A DNA stretch of 64,000 bases from Perlabentimonas sp041656735 (GCA_041656735.1 JBBACY010000011.1:1-64000); one strand, 5' to 3'; positions 1 to 8,250 are shown, numbered from the stretch's first letter. Notes: generated from the sequence alone by a model not told the origin. Numbers and translations are program-made.

Positions 1-47
1 CTCCCCCTTCGCACGCTCCTAACAAAAAAAGAAAGGAGGTAAGATGA

Positions 48-55
48 CAAAGGTA
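48..55 (-). promoter_or_regulatory. Candidate -7 promoter box facing left, out of the window
   Basis: The minus strand reads TACCTTTG, a full match to the Bacteroidota -7 consensus TAnnTTTG. It would drive a leftward gene that starts outside the window. No coding sequence can be seen in positions 1-47. Chance matches are expected in AT-rich DNA, so this is weak. Confidence 0.3.
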
Positions 56-110
56 CGATAAAATTTATGTAACTGTGAAAAACGGTTACCTGTAGATTGT
101 AATTTATTAT

Positions 111-145
111 GCAGTAATTTCATTCTTAACAAAAGAGATTACTGC
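111..145. repeat. Inverted repeat before the CX3C lipoprotein gene
   Basis: Two 11-base arms (111-121 and 135-145) are complementary apart from one position, with a 13-base loop. A smaller hairpin lies at about 69-89. They sit 30-100 bases before the start at 177, so they could be a leader structure, an operator, or the end of an upstream transcript. No T-tract follows on the plus strand. The role is unknown. Confidence 0.4.
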
Positions 146-176
146 CAAACATTGTATTACCATTAAAACTTTGAAC

Positions 177-836
177 ATGAAAAAAATTATTTTCATAACT
201 TTACTAACATTTACAGCTATTATTTTTGGTTGTGAATCAGATTTACAGAACATTGACAAAACAATAAAAGTAACTGAAAACACGGTATCAGCTAATGAAT
301 ATCTAAAACTACTAGAACAAAACCCAAACCTAAAAGAGGTGCTGAGCTTTTTAGATGCTAGTTCTATAGGAGACATTGATGCTAGTTTTGCTGAAAAGTC
401 TGATGATGCAACAACTAAAGATTTTACAAATTATCCTGAGTACATTTATTTAACACCAAAACACAACCCCATCAATAAATCTTCTGAAGAACAGAAACTT
501 GTGGCACTTATATTAAGTCCAGAAAAAGATAACCTAAAATTAAGCTCTGCAACAAGCAAAACCGAAATTAACGGTATAGGTTCAATTGAGAGCATAATGT
601 ATGGCAATGATGAAAGCACTGAAGGAATGATCTTAATGGAATACGACTTAGAAAAGGAGTTTTTCAGTTTCTCCATGGATGGTTTTAATTCGAAGCGTGG
701 TTGCTTTGATCAATGTATGTATGACAAAATGAAAAAGATAGAAGACGGTAATTGGGTTGAACAAGCGGCATTTCTCGTTGGTGTCCCTGCAAGTGTAGCG
801 TGGATGGCTGGTTCGTGTGTCTGGAGCTGTAGATAG
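177..836 (+). CDS. Lipoprotein with C-terminal twin CX3C module, function unknown
   Basis: A 219-residue protein that I do not recognise. The ATG at 177 is preferred over an in-frame TTG at 171. Residues 1-18 form a lipoprotein signal peptide and the lipobox ends in Cys19 (IIFGC), so export and lipidation are likely. Residues 20-170 are acidic, polar and low in motifs. The last 44 residues differ: Cys176-x3-Cys180, a charged helix-like stretch, a hydrophobic Ala/Val/Trp-rich stretch, then Cys214-x3-Cys218 and a terminal Arg. Paired CX3C motifs flanking two helices are the pattern of disulfide-locked helical hairpins, including some antimicrobial peptides. A strong terminator follows, then an ABC exporter of immunity type. 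A bacteriocin-like role is only a guess; it may be a plain surface lipoprotein. The region is more AT-rich than the housekeeping genes that follow. Confidence 0.8.
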   Translation: MKKIIFITLLTFTAIIFGCESDLQNIDKTIKVTENTVSANEYLKLLEQNPNLKEVLSFLDASSIGDIDASFAEKSDDATTKDFTNYPEYIYLTPKHNPINKSSEEQKLVALILSPEKDNLKLSSATSKTEINGIGSIESIMYGNDESTEGMILMEYDLEKEFFSFSMDGFNSKRGCFDQCMYDKMKKIEDGNWVEQAAFLVGVPASVAWMAGSCVWSCR

Positions 837-889
837 AGAAAACATTTAACGCAAACCTTTGCATTAACAATTCTCTGTAATATCAACAT

Positions 890-941
890 AAGTTAAGTTG
901 AATATTTACAGCTTAAACTGTAAATACCAACTTAACTTTTT
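890..941 (+). terminator. Strong rho-independent terminator after the CX3C lipoprotein
   Basis: Arms 890-911 and 918-938 pair over about 20 base pairs with one small internal bulge and a six-base loop, followed by a run of T to 941. It separates the lipoprotein gene from the ABC genes, so co-transcription would need read-through. Confidence 0.8.
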
Positions 942-983
942 GTATCAATTCTAGGGTGTGTTCCTCATCAAAAAGATTATTTC

Positions 984-1667
984 ATGATAACAATAGAAAA
1001 CGTTATAAAAAATTACGGAAAGGCTCAAGTACTAAAAGATGTTTCGCTACAGGTAAAAAAAGGAAGAATACTTTGCCTCCTGGGCCCAAATGGTAGCGGA
1101 AAATCAACACTAATAAACTGCATTCTTTCTCTAGTAAAATACGGCGGCTCTGTAGGCTATCATAATTTTACAAAAAAAGATATTGGACTAATTCTCGAGG
1201 ACGAAGGGTTTTGTAAAGATTTAAACATTTACAAAAACCTCAAAATAGATTCAATGGTAAAAAAGAGCAACGTATCACCCGATGAGTTGACCCGCTTAAT
1301 AGCTATGGTAGGGCTTGCAGGGCATGAGAAGAAATTGATAAAAAAGTTATCGATGGGTATGAGAAAGCGGCTGTCAATTGCTAGCGCCCTACTAAACGAC
1401 CCTGATATACTTATTTGGGATGAGCCTTACAACTCGCTAGACCCTGAGGGCATCATCTTTTTACGCGAACTAATAATTAGCCTAAACAAAAAGGGCAAAA
1501 CGATAATTATTAGCACCCACTTACTTAGCGAGGTAGAAAGAATAGCTGATGATATTGCGCTTATTTACAATGGCAAAATACTGTCGGTTATGGAAAAAGT
1601 GGAAATAATGCTACAATTTGATAGCTTAGAAAACTTTTACCTTCACCATATAAAAAACTCAAAATAA
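984..1667 (+). CDS. ABC transporter ATP-binding protein, BcrA/LanF-like
   Basis: A 227-residue cytoplasmic ATPase of an ABC exporter. Walker A is GPNGSGKST (34-42), the signature is LSMGMRKR (122-129), Walker B is ILIWDE (142-147), the D-loop is SLDPEG (151-156) and the H-loop is His179. The position normally held by the Q-loop glutamine carries Glu72 in the context IGLILEDEGF. A glutamate here ('E-loop') is known from lantibiotic-immunity (LanF) and bacitracin-resistance (BcrA) ATPases. The family usually protects the cell by expelling peptides from the membrane. The gene is followed two bases later by its permease, so they form one operon. The substrate is unknown; general drug or gliding-type ABC-2 export is the alternative. 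Confidence 0.9.
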   Translation: MITIENVIKNYGKAQVLKDVSLQVKKGRILCLLGPNGSGKSTLINCILSLVKYGGSVGYHNFTKKDIGLILEDEGFCKDLNIYKNLKIDSMVKKSNVSPDELTRLIAMVGLAGHEKKLIKKLSMGMRKRLSIASALLNDPDILIWDEPYNSLDPEGIIFLRELIISLNKKGKTIIISTHLLSEVERIADDIALIYNGKILSVMEKVEIMLQFDSLENFYLHHIKNSK

Positions 1668-1669
1668 AT

Positions 1670-2419
1670 ATGAGCCACATTCTTACACCCCTAAAAGTAG
1701 AGCGAATAAAACTATTTCGAAGGTCGAATATATTATTCTTATTAATCTTAGCGTATTTATATTTAACCCCTTTATCAAACTTTTCGCTACAAACTGAAAC
1801 GATTCCTAATGTGCTGGAGTTTTATACTAAATTGCAAATTTTTCTCTCGCCTATAAGTCTGCTAGCAATGGCTCTTTTCTTTGTTAATAGCATTGGAAAT
1901 GATTTTGTTGAAGGTTCGTATCGTAAACTAATTGCCATAGGGTTAAGTAAAAAAGAGTACATAGCTGGAAAACTGCTACTAACCTTATTGTTCTCAACGC
2001 TCATTTTTGCAATGAATTTAGTTTTGTACTTTATATACGGTATCACTAAACTTAACGCATCGCTACCAATACTATTAAACAATTTAACAATCGCAATAGT
2101 TTTAAATCAAATTTTATCTCTATTCGCCGCAGGTGTTTTCGGGTTTTTAATTATTGCTGTTTTGCGCAATAGAACAGTAGGGCTAGTTTTTTTTCCATTC
2201 TGGTTAAGCATTGAATTTGGTTTTCGATTATTTGGAAAGCACGCTGAAAATGAAGTACTAACAACCTTTTCGCCAGGCAATGCACTATTTAACCTTTACA
2301 ATACGCTAAATTTTGAATTGATACCATTGATTATTGTTATAACAACAGCCATACTTTTTATTACAATAATTTACCAAAGTTTAAAACATAGGGATGAAAA
2401 AGGCCAACAATTGCAATAG
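1670..2419 (+). CDS. ABC-2 type permease, partner of the ATPase at 984
   Basis: A 249-residue integral membrane protein with about six hydrophobic segments (roughly residues 19-36, 55-72, 98-121, 136-162, 167-185 and 218-237). Its length and arrangement match BcrB/LanE/LanG-type ABC-2 permeases. The ATG lies two bases after the ATPase stop codon, indicating translational coupling. With the ATPase it would form an exporter of two permeases and two ATPases. No clear terminator is visible in the 116 bases before the convergent carbonic anhydrase-like gene. Confidence 0.85.
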   Translation: MSHILTPLKVERIKLFRRSNILFLLILAYLYLTPLSNFSLQTETIPNVLEFYTKLQIFLSPISLLAMALFFVNSIGNDFVEGSYRKLIAIGLSKKEYIAGKLLLTLLFSTLIFAMNLVLYFIYGITKLNASLPILLNNLTIAIVLNQILSLFAAGVFGFLIIAVLRNRTVGLVFFPFWLSIEFGFRLFGKHAENEVLTTFSPGNALFNLYNTLNFELIPLIIVITTAILFITIIYQSLKHRDEKGQQLQ

Positions 2420-2535
2420 AGGCGCATTATTCAAATCCAAATCTTCTACTAACCTATTGTTTATTTACTTATTACCCAGAAATCAACCGTATAATGAGAG
2501 AGAAGCAAGCCATATTATAAACTCGCCCTAACATA

Positions 2536-3054
2536 TCACTCCTCCCCATACCACCCCTTATACATTATGTACCCCTTAGCAATGCGCTGGTTTATTGCTT
2601 TGGATTGCGCTACATCCATCTTCTTAACAAACTTGGCGGGTACGCCGGCGTAAATGCTACCGGGTTCAATTTGGGTATTGGCAAGCACCAGAGCGTTGGC
2701 GGCCACAATGGCGCCCTCGCCCACCTCGGTAAAATCGAGCACGGTGGCACCTATACCAATGAGCGCACCAGACCTTACCGTGGCACCGTGCACCGTGGCA
2801 TTATGAGCAATGCTAACATCATCCTCAAGCGTAACAATAGACTTTTGATACGTTGTGTGCAAAACTGCATTATCCTGTACGCTAACCCTATTGCCAATGC
2901 GAATTGGATTCACATCGCCCCTTAAAACAGCACCATACCAAATACTACAATCATCACCAATTTCAACATCACCAATAATTACCGCTGTTTCAGCAATAAA
3001 ACAGTTTTTCCCAATTATGGGAGATTTGCCCCTTAAGGGCTTTATTATAGCCAT
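2536..3054 (-). CDS. Gamma-carbonic anhydrase-like hexapeptide-repeat protein
   Basis: A 172-residue left-handed beta-helix protein of the YrdA/PaaY/gamma-carbonic anhydrase family. Hexapeptide-type turns run from about residue 12 to 140 (IGKNCF, IGDDCS, IGNRVS and similar). The three zinc histidines of the family are present as His66 (VLHTT), His84 and His89 (AHNATVHG). A C-terminal helix follows from about 145. The ATG at 3054 is preferred over one at 3081 because a promoter box covers the upstream start. Members may hydrate CO2 or hydrolyse thioesters; the sequence alone does not decide. Monocistronic, convergent with the ABC genes. Confidence 0.9.
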   Translation of the reverse strand: MAIIKPLRGKSPIIGKNCFIAETAVIIGDVEIGDDCSIWYGAVLRGDVNPIRIGNRVSVQDNAVLHTTYQKSIVTLEDDVSIAHNATVHGATVRSGALIGIGATVLDFTEVGEGAIVAANALVLANTQIEPGSIYAGVPAKFVKKMDVAQSKAINQRIAKGYIMYKGWYGEE

Positions 3055-3078
3055 AATTACTATTGTTTGTATCAATAA

Positions 3079-3086
3079 CAAATATA
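3079..3086 (-). promoter_or_regulatory. -7 promoter box of the carbonic anhydrase-like gene
   Basis: The minus strand reads TATATTTG, a full match to TAnnTTTG, 24 bases before the ATG at 3054. It overlaps the alternative start at 3081, which supports the shorter protein. Confidence 0.6.
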
Positions 3087-3239
3087 AAACAACTTTGGTT
3101 TAGTTTACAATTTTTAGTATAATACGTGAAATCAGTAGGCTAATGAACCTATAAACTTAACCGTTTTACATTAAACAAGAATCATGTTGTATAACAATTT
3201 AAAAAAACTGTTTCAAGGCTTTTACTTCTATAAAATGGT

Positions 3240-3247
3240 TAATTTTG
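3240..3247 (+). promoter_or_regulatory. Possible -7 promoter box of korAB
   Basis: The plus strand reads TAATTTTG, matching TAnnTTTG, 121 bases before the korA ATG. That distance implies a leader of more than 100 bases. No riboswitch fold is recognised in it. Confidence 0.4.
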
Positions 3248-3368
3248 TATCATAATTTTCAAGCAAAAGTTAATTTGATAATAACGAAATATGTGTATAA
3301 AACAGGCATCTGCTTTATGCACATATAAAAAAAATTGCTCCTTCAAAATAATATAAACACAAATCACT

Positions 3369-5222
3369 ATGGATAAACAAAAGCATGTGCTCGAAGTTGA
3401 TGAGGTTTCCATAAGATTCTCAGGCGACTCAGGCGATGGTATGCAACTTTCTGGAACTTTATTCTCTGATGCTTCGGCATTATTTGGCAATGGGGTTAGC
3501 ACATTTCCCGACTACCCCGCAGAGATTCGCGCCCCGCAAGGTACCGTTGGCGGCGTTTCTGGGTTCCAACTTCAAATTGGGAATAGAAAAATGTACACTC
3601 CTGGTGACGATTGCGACGTTCTTGTTGCCATGAACCCTGCTGCTCTTAAAGCCAATGCAAAATGGCTTAAGCCGGGTGCAACTATTATAGTTGACAGCGA
3701 TACATTTAATGAGAAAGGGTTGCAAAGAGCCAAGTTTAAAACAGATGATCCTGTTACCGAACTTAAACTTCAAGATTTTAATATCGTTTGGGCTCCAATA
3801 ACATCGCTCACTAAAGAGAGTTTAATAGAAACTGAACTCGACAACAAAAGTATACTACGAAGCAAAAATATGTTTGCTCTTGGAATGGTTTACTATATGT
3901 TCGATAGACCTCTTAATTTTACCGAGCATTACTACGAAGTAAAATTCAAAACCCGTCCTCGCATTGTTGAAGCAAACAAAAAGGTACTTCGCGATGGGTA
4001 TAACTATGCTGGTAACATCGATTCAATTCCAAATACATACAAAATACCCGCATCTACAACTACCAAAAAGGGTATATACAGAAACATTAATGGAAACGTA
4101 GCTACTGCATGGGGCCTGATTGCCGCTGCAGAAAAAGCAAAACTACCATTGTTCTGCGGATCGTACCCTATTACTCCTGCCACCGATATTCTTATTGAGC
4201 TGGCTAAGCACAAGGAACTTGATGTAAAAACACTTCAAGCCGAGGATGAGATTGCAGGTATTTGTACATCCATTGGTGCATCATTTGCCGGAAACTTTGC
4301 TGTAACCACTACTTCAGGCCCCGGGCTTTCACTTAAGTCGGAGGCTCTTGGTTTAGCTGTTATGACAGAGTTACCTCTTGTGGTTGTTAACGTACAGCGT
4401 GGTGGTCCCTCAACAGGCTTACCCACAAAAACGGAACAAAGCGACCTTTTCCAAGCTCTTTACGGCCGAAATGGCGAATGTCCACTTGTTGTTGTTGCCG
4501 CAAGTACGCCAAGCAACTGTTTCGATTGGGCTTTTAATGCATCAAAAATAGCCCTTGAGCATATGACCCCCGTGATCCTTCTTACCGATGGGTACATTGC
4601 CAATGGAACCGAGCCTTGGGCTATTCCAAGTATGAAAGATTACCCTGAAATTAAGCCACCTCTTGTACCTGATGGTGCAACGGACTACCTCCCTTACGAG
4701 CGTGATAGTGAGAAACTTGCACGTCGTTGGGCTATTCCCGGTCAAAAAGGGTTAGAGCATCGACTTGGAGGCTTAGAGAAAGATTTTGTGAAGGGTTCTG
4801 TATCTCACGACCCCATAAATCACCAAAAAATGACTGACGTAAGGGCTGCTAAAGTTGCTAAAGTTCAGGACTTTATCCCTGAGCAAGAAGTTATTGGTGA
4901 TGCAGAAGGTGATTTACTAGTTGTTAGCTGGGGCGGAACGTATGGCCACACATTAACGGCTGTTAATAGTCTTCAAAAAGAAGGAAAAAAAGTTTCACTA
5001 TGCCATTTACACTACATAAACCCATTGCCAAAAAATATTAAAGATATTTTTAAGCGCTTTAAAAACATTATTGTTTGCGAATTAAATATGGGGCAAATGG
5101 CAAACTATTTAAGGATGAATCATCAAGAATTTAACTATCTGCAGTTTAACAAAGTACAAGGATTACCCTTTACCGTTACTGAACTTAAAGGTAGATTTAA
5201 CCAAATATTGGAGGGCAAGTAA
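3369..5222 (+). CDS. korA: 2-oxoacid:acceptor (2-oxoglutarate:ferredoxin) oxidoreductase, fused gamma-alpha subunit
   Basis: A 617-residue subunit of the thiamine-diphosphate enzyme that reversibly turns 2-oxoglutarate (or a similar 2-oxoacid) and CoA into acyl-CoA, CO2 and reduced ferredoxin. The gamma domain (about 13-190) opens with RFSGDSGDGMQLSG. The alpha pyrimidine-binding domain follows from about 235, with GSYPITPATD near 264 and the TTSGPGLSLK region near 316. This gamma-alpha fusion with a separate beta subunit is the standard Bacteroidota KorAB form. korB begins two bases after the stop. Substrate choice between 2-oxoglutarate and other 2-oxoacids rests on family resemblance. Cytoplasmic, central carbon metabolism. 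Confidence 0.95.
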   Translation: MDKQKHVLEVDEVSIRFSGDSGDGMQLSGTLFSDASALFGNGVSTFPDYPAEIRAPQGTVGGVSGFQLQIGNRKMYTPGDDCDVLVAMNPAALKANAKWLKPGATIIVDSDTFNEKGLQRAKFKTDDPVTELKLQDFNIVWAPITSLTKESLIETELDNKSILRSKNMFALGMVYYMFDRPLNFTEHYYEVKFKTRPRIVEANKKVLRDGYNYAGNIDSIPNTYKIPASTTTKKGIYRNINGNVATAWGLIAAAEKAKLPLFCGSYPITPATDILIELAKHKELDVKTLQAEDEIAGICTSIGASFAGNFAVTTTSGPGLSLKSEALGLAVMTELPLVVVNVQRGGPSTGLPTKTEQSDLFQALYGRNGECPLVVVAASTPSNCFDWAFNASKIALEHMTPVILLTDGYIANGTEPWAIPSMKDYPEIKPPLVPDGATDYLPYERDSEKLARRWAIPGQKGLEHRLGGLEKDFVKGSVSHDPINHQKMTDVRAAKVAKVQDFIPEQEVIGDAEGDLLVVSWGGTYGHTLTAVNSLQKEGKKVSLCHLHYINPLPKNIKDIFKRFKNIIVCELNMGQMANYLRMNHQEFNYLQFNKVQGLPFTVTELKGRFNQILEGK

Positions 5223-5224
5223 TC

Positions 5225-6250
5225 ATGGGCAAACACAATTATACTACGCAAGATTTTAAAAGCGATCAAGAAGTAAAATGGTGTCCAGGGTGTGGTGACC
5301 ATGCCATCCTGAACTCTGTTTATCGCGCGCTACCCGATGTATCTGAAGCATTGGATTACAGCAAAGAAAGATTTGTCTTCATATCAGGAATTGGCTGTTC
5401 AAGCCGCTTCCCATACTATATGGATACGTACGGCTTTCATGGTATTCACGGAAGGGCATCGGCAATTTCAACAGGAGCAAAAGTAGCCAACCCCGAGCTA
5501 AGCATTTGGCAAATAACAGGAGATGGTGATGCGCTGGCTATTGGTGGAAACCACTTTATACACGCAGTCCGTAGAAATATTGATATTAATATTATATTAT
5601 TTAACAACGAGATTTACGGTTTAACCAAAGGCCAGTACAGTCCAACATCTAAGCTTGGTTCAAAAACGGTAACATCTCCCTACGGTACTGTTGAGCAACC
5701 TTTTAACCCTGGCGAGCTAATTATTGGCGCAAAAGGAACATTCTTTGCTCGCTCAATCGATATGGACGTGAAGCTTACTGCCGAAGTTCTTGTTGAGGCT
5801 GCTAAACACGACGGAACAGCAGTTGTTGTTGTTCAGCAAAACTGTGTAATTTTTAACGATAATACCCACTCCTTAATAACCGAGAAAGAGCATAGACCCG
5901 ACCGTACCATTGTTTTACGACACGGTGAAAAAATGCTGTTCGGTAAGAATAAGGAAAAAGGGCTTATCATGGTTGGAAACCACTTAAAAGTGGTTACTAT
6001 AGGTGAGGATGGCATTACTCTTGACGATATTTTGGTTCACGATGCAAAAAATCCTAATCCTGGTGTTCATATGATGCTTACCAACATGGCGTATCCAGAA
6101 TTTCCATTTGCGCTTGGTGTAATTAGGGCAGTAAAATATGCTACCTACGACGATAACGTTAGAGACCAACTACTTGAGGTTCAGACAGGTTCTAAAATTA
6201 AATGTATGGATGATCTTCTTCACAGCGGAGATACCTACGAAATAAAATAG
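5225..6250 (+). CDS. korB: 2-oxoacid:acceptor (2-oxoglutarate:ferredoxin) oxidoreductase, beta subunit
   Basis: A 341-residue TPP-binding beta subunit and partner of the korA product. KWCPGCGDHAIL near residue 19 carries Cys20 and Cys23, part of the family's Fe-S cluster ligands. The TPP motif begins at GDGDALAIGG (about 100) and ends in LFNNEIYGLTKG (about 126-137). Length is normal for KorB. Translation is probably coupled to korA (two-base gap, ATG). A bidirectional terminator lies 14 bases downstream. Confidence 0.95.
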   Translation: MGKHNYTTQDFKSDQEVKWCPGCGDHAILNSVYRALPDVSEALDYSKERFVFISGIGCSSRFPYYMDTYGFHGIHGRASAISTGAKVANPELSIWQITGDGDALAIGGNHFIHAVRRNIDINIILFNNEIYGLTKGQYSPTSKLGSKTVTSPYGTVEQPFNPGELIIGAKGTFFARSIDMDVKLTAEVLVEAAKHDGTAVVVVQQNCVIFNDNTHSLITEKEHRPDRTIVLRHGEKMLFGKNKEKGLIMVGNHLKVVTIGEDGITLDDILVHDAKNPNPGVHMMLTNMAYPEFPFALGVIRAVKYATYDDNVRDQLLEVQTGSKIKCMDDLLHSGDTYEIK

Positions 6251-6263
6251 GCAGAAACTACAT

Positions 6264-6299
6264 AAAAAAAGCGTTGGAATTTATTTCAACGCTTTTTTT
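6264..6299. terminator. Bidirectional terminator between korB and the GGGP synthase gene
   Basis: A seven-base-pair GC-containing stem (AGCGTTG/CAACGCT) is extended by A-run and T-run on either side. It ends korB on the plus strand and the ssb-gld operon on the minus strand; it touches the last codon of the latter. Confidence 0.85.
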
Positions 6300-7014
6300 A
6301 TCTGCATGCAGCAACAAGTTCGTTTAGTAAGCCTGCATCTTTCTCTAGGGCATTGCCCACAACTACCATATTGGCACCTGCTTCGCGTGCATCGCGGATC
6401 GCTTTAGGAGTTTTAAGCCCTCCGCCAACAATTAGAGGTAAGTTAACGCGTTTTCTTACTTCACTAATAATATTTTTTGGAACAGGTAGCTTAGCACCAC
6501 TACCAGCTTCAAGGTAAATGCTTTTTAATCCCAATTGTTGCCCAGCAAGGGCTGTTGCAACAACAATATCACACTTATTACTAGGTATTGGCATGGTATT
6601 GCTCATGTACTGCACCGAGGTTACCGCTCCCGATTCAATTAAGATATACCCAGTGGGTATAATCTCCATCCCACTCTTATGCAGAGCTTGAGAAACCAGC
6701 ACATGGTTGCCAATCAGAAAATCAGGATTTCTACCCGAAATCAGCGACAAGAGTAATATGGCATCTGCACTGGGGGTAAACTGCAAAGCATTACCAGGAA
6801 ATAATACTATTGGAATTGAAGAGTGCTGCCTAATAGCCATTAATGTTTCTTCAACACTAGCGTGTGTAAGGCTTCCGCCGAGCAAAATTACATCAACTTT
6901 TGCCTCTTGCGCTCGTTCCGACAACCTTTTAACTTCAAGCGTATTACACTTATCGGGGTCAATTAGCAAGGCAAAAGTGCCCTTTTCATTATTAAGTATA
7001 GTATTGTAAACCAT
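6298..7014 (-). CDS. Geranylgeranylglyceryl phosphate synthase family protein
   Basis: A 238-residue TIM-barrel prenyltransferase of the GGGPS/PcrB family, which joins a long polyprenyl diphosphate to sn-glycerol-1-phosphate by an ether bond. Visible family motifs are ALLIDPDK (15-22), GGSLTH near 46, YLEAGSGA near 168, VGGGLKTP near 196 and VGNALEKD near 218. The archaeal enzyme starts ether-lipid synthesis. Related bacterial enzymes occur in Bacteroidota, where the product's fate is unclear. It is the last gene of the ssb-gldE-gldD-PPTase operon, three bases after the PPTase gene. I am confident of the family and not of the prenyl chain length. Confidence 0.9.
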   Translation of the reverse strand: MVYNTILNNEKGTFALLIDPDKCNTLEVKRLSERAQEAKVDVILLGGSLTHASVEETLMAIRQHSSIPIVLFPGNALQFTPSADAILLLSLISGRNPDFLIGNHVLVSQALHKSGMEIIPTGYILIESGAVTSVQYMSNTMPIPSNKCDIVVATALAGQQLGLKSIYLEAGSGAKLPVPKNIISEVRKRVNLPLIVGGGLKTPKAIRDAREAGANMVVVGNALEKDAGLLNELVAACR

Positions 7015-7017
7015 AGC

Positions 7018-7656
7018 TTACCAAACTAACGTTTTTGGATCGCAGCATACCCAAACCACATTAAAGTACTCCATGTAGTAATACTGAAGGCTAAAATGCT
7101 GTATTGTGTGCCCCATTCGAATTGATGCTCTTAAACCGCCCTCATTCGATAGATCTTCAATGGGTTTCACATCCATATCAGGCCCTCCAATGCCTTCCAT
7201 TCCAGGCAGTTTGTACAGCGCTTCCTTTGCACTCCAAATAAGAGCCAGTCGCCTGTTATCATTCATATCAACCCACATTTTCTCCCTTTTAGACAGGTAC
7301 TTATCTTTAACCTGAACAAACGGGCGCACGTACGATTCTATGTCGATACCAACCGAGCACTTATCACTCAAAACCACTGCCACAAATGGAAATGAATGGC
7401 TTATTGAGATATGCGAACGGGAATGTGCAAGAAATGGCCTGCGTGTTGGATGGTACATAACGTGCCCTTCGTATCCAAACTTGCGAAGCAATACACGAAC
7501 AGAAAGCCACTCTAAGCGCCTACGAGGATGAGATAATCGGGTCAGGCCCGGAAAATAGTCGCCTCCAACCATCTGTTTCAGCGTTTCCTCGTCCTCCTCA
7601 ACCCTCCACACACCAATTGCAAATGAATCGGTTTTATGTAAATATTTCAAAGCCAT
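7018..7656 (-). CDS. 4'-phosphopantetheinyl transferase superfamily protein
   Basis: A 212-residue Sfp-type enzyme that moves phosphopantetheine from CoA to a serine of a carrier protein. The magnesium and catalytic motifs are GIDIE (103-107, Asp105) and WSAKEALYK (141-149, Glu145). It lies six bases after gldD and three before the GGGP synthase gene, a place where Bacteroidota commonly keep this gene. The target may be the fatty-acid carrier protein; no polyketide or peptide synthase is nearby. The N-terminal half is less conserved but of normal length. Confidence 0.88.
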   Translation of the reverse strand: MALKYLHKTDSFAIGVWRVEEDEETLKQMVGGDYFPGLTRLSHPRRRLEWLSVRVLLRKFGYEGHVMYHPTRRPFLAHSRSHISISHSFPFVAVVLSDKCSVGIDIESYVRPFVQVKDKYLSKREKMWVDMNDNRRLALIWSAKEALYKLPGMEGIGGPDMDVKPIEDLSNEGGLRASIRMGHTIQHFSLQYYYMEYFNVVWVCCDPKTLVW

Positions 7657-7662
7657 AAACTG

Positions 7663-8250
7663 CTATTCTATTTCTTTCCATTCAATGGTTTCCATTAACC
7701 TTATCAGGTCGTCACCAAAAAAGTCTATTGCTGGGGCCAACGAGTCTTTATTAGGGCTAACCGAGAAGTATAATGCTCCCCTTAAAAAATGTTTAACCGA
7801 ATCCGTCGCAAAAAATTGCCACGAGCTGGCCGTGTTCCCTTTCAAATTATATAAAATACCATACACATTCGCCTCAGGATTGGAGTAGAACCTCTCGCTA
7901 ATGGCGTCGGCCTTTAACGCATGCTTATACGCAAGGGCTCGTGAATCTTCAACCAGCGAATCGAGCCTGTTCTCAGCGTCCTTATAGCTTATATGTATTG
8001 TAGCCTTGTAGTCTGGGAAGTCAACGTTAACCCAAAAAGGCTCAGTAATTTTCGAATAATCTTTGGTCAAATCACCATACACTGGGTAGGCAAACCGATA
8101 TGGAAACGAAACCGAGTCGAATAGTTGGTACTCTTTTTCAGGGAAATCAATGCGAAAATATCCTCTGGGTTTTGGTGCTTGCCTCCCGCTACAAGCCTGC
8201 AGCATAAGCACAATCAATACCAATAAGTGCCCCCTCTTAATGTTTATCAT
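7663..8250 (-). CDS. gldD: Gliding motility lipoprotein GldD
   Basis: A 195-residue envelope lipoprotein required for gliding and type IX secretion in Flavobacterium johnsoniae. The signal peptide ends in a lipobox with Cys20 (LMLQAC). The mature part opens with KPRGYFRIDFPEKEY, typical of GldD, followed by PYRFAYPVYG and WVNVDFPDYKATIHISY. The ATG at 8250 overlaps the gldE stop by 14 bases, and an ATG at 8262 is possible. The gldE-gldD pair with ssb and mutY upstream is a recognised conserved arrangement. Its presence suggests a gliding or type IX secretion apparatus elsewhere in the genome; the other gld/spr/por genes are not in this window. Confidence 0.93.
   Translation of the reverse strand: MINIKRGHLLVLIVLMLQACSGRQAPKPRGYFRIDFPEKEYQLFDSVSFPYRFAYPVYGDLTKDYSKITEPFWVNVDFPDYKATIHISYKDAENRLDSLVEDSRALAYKHALKADAISERFYSNPEANVYGILYNLKGNTASSWQFFATDSVKHFLRGALYFSVSPNKDSLAPAIDFFGDDLIRLMETIEWKEIE

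Noticed and set aside
2605..3103. Plus-strand open frames opposite the carbonic anhydrase-like gene
   Set aside because: They are antisense shadows of a gene with clear family motifs and have no signals of their own.
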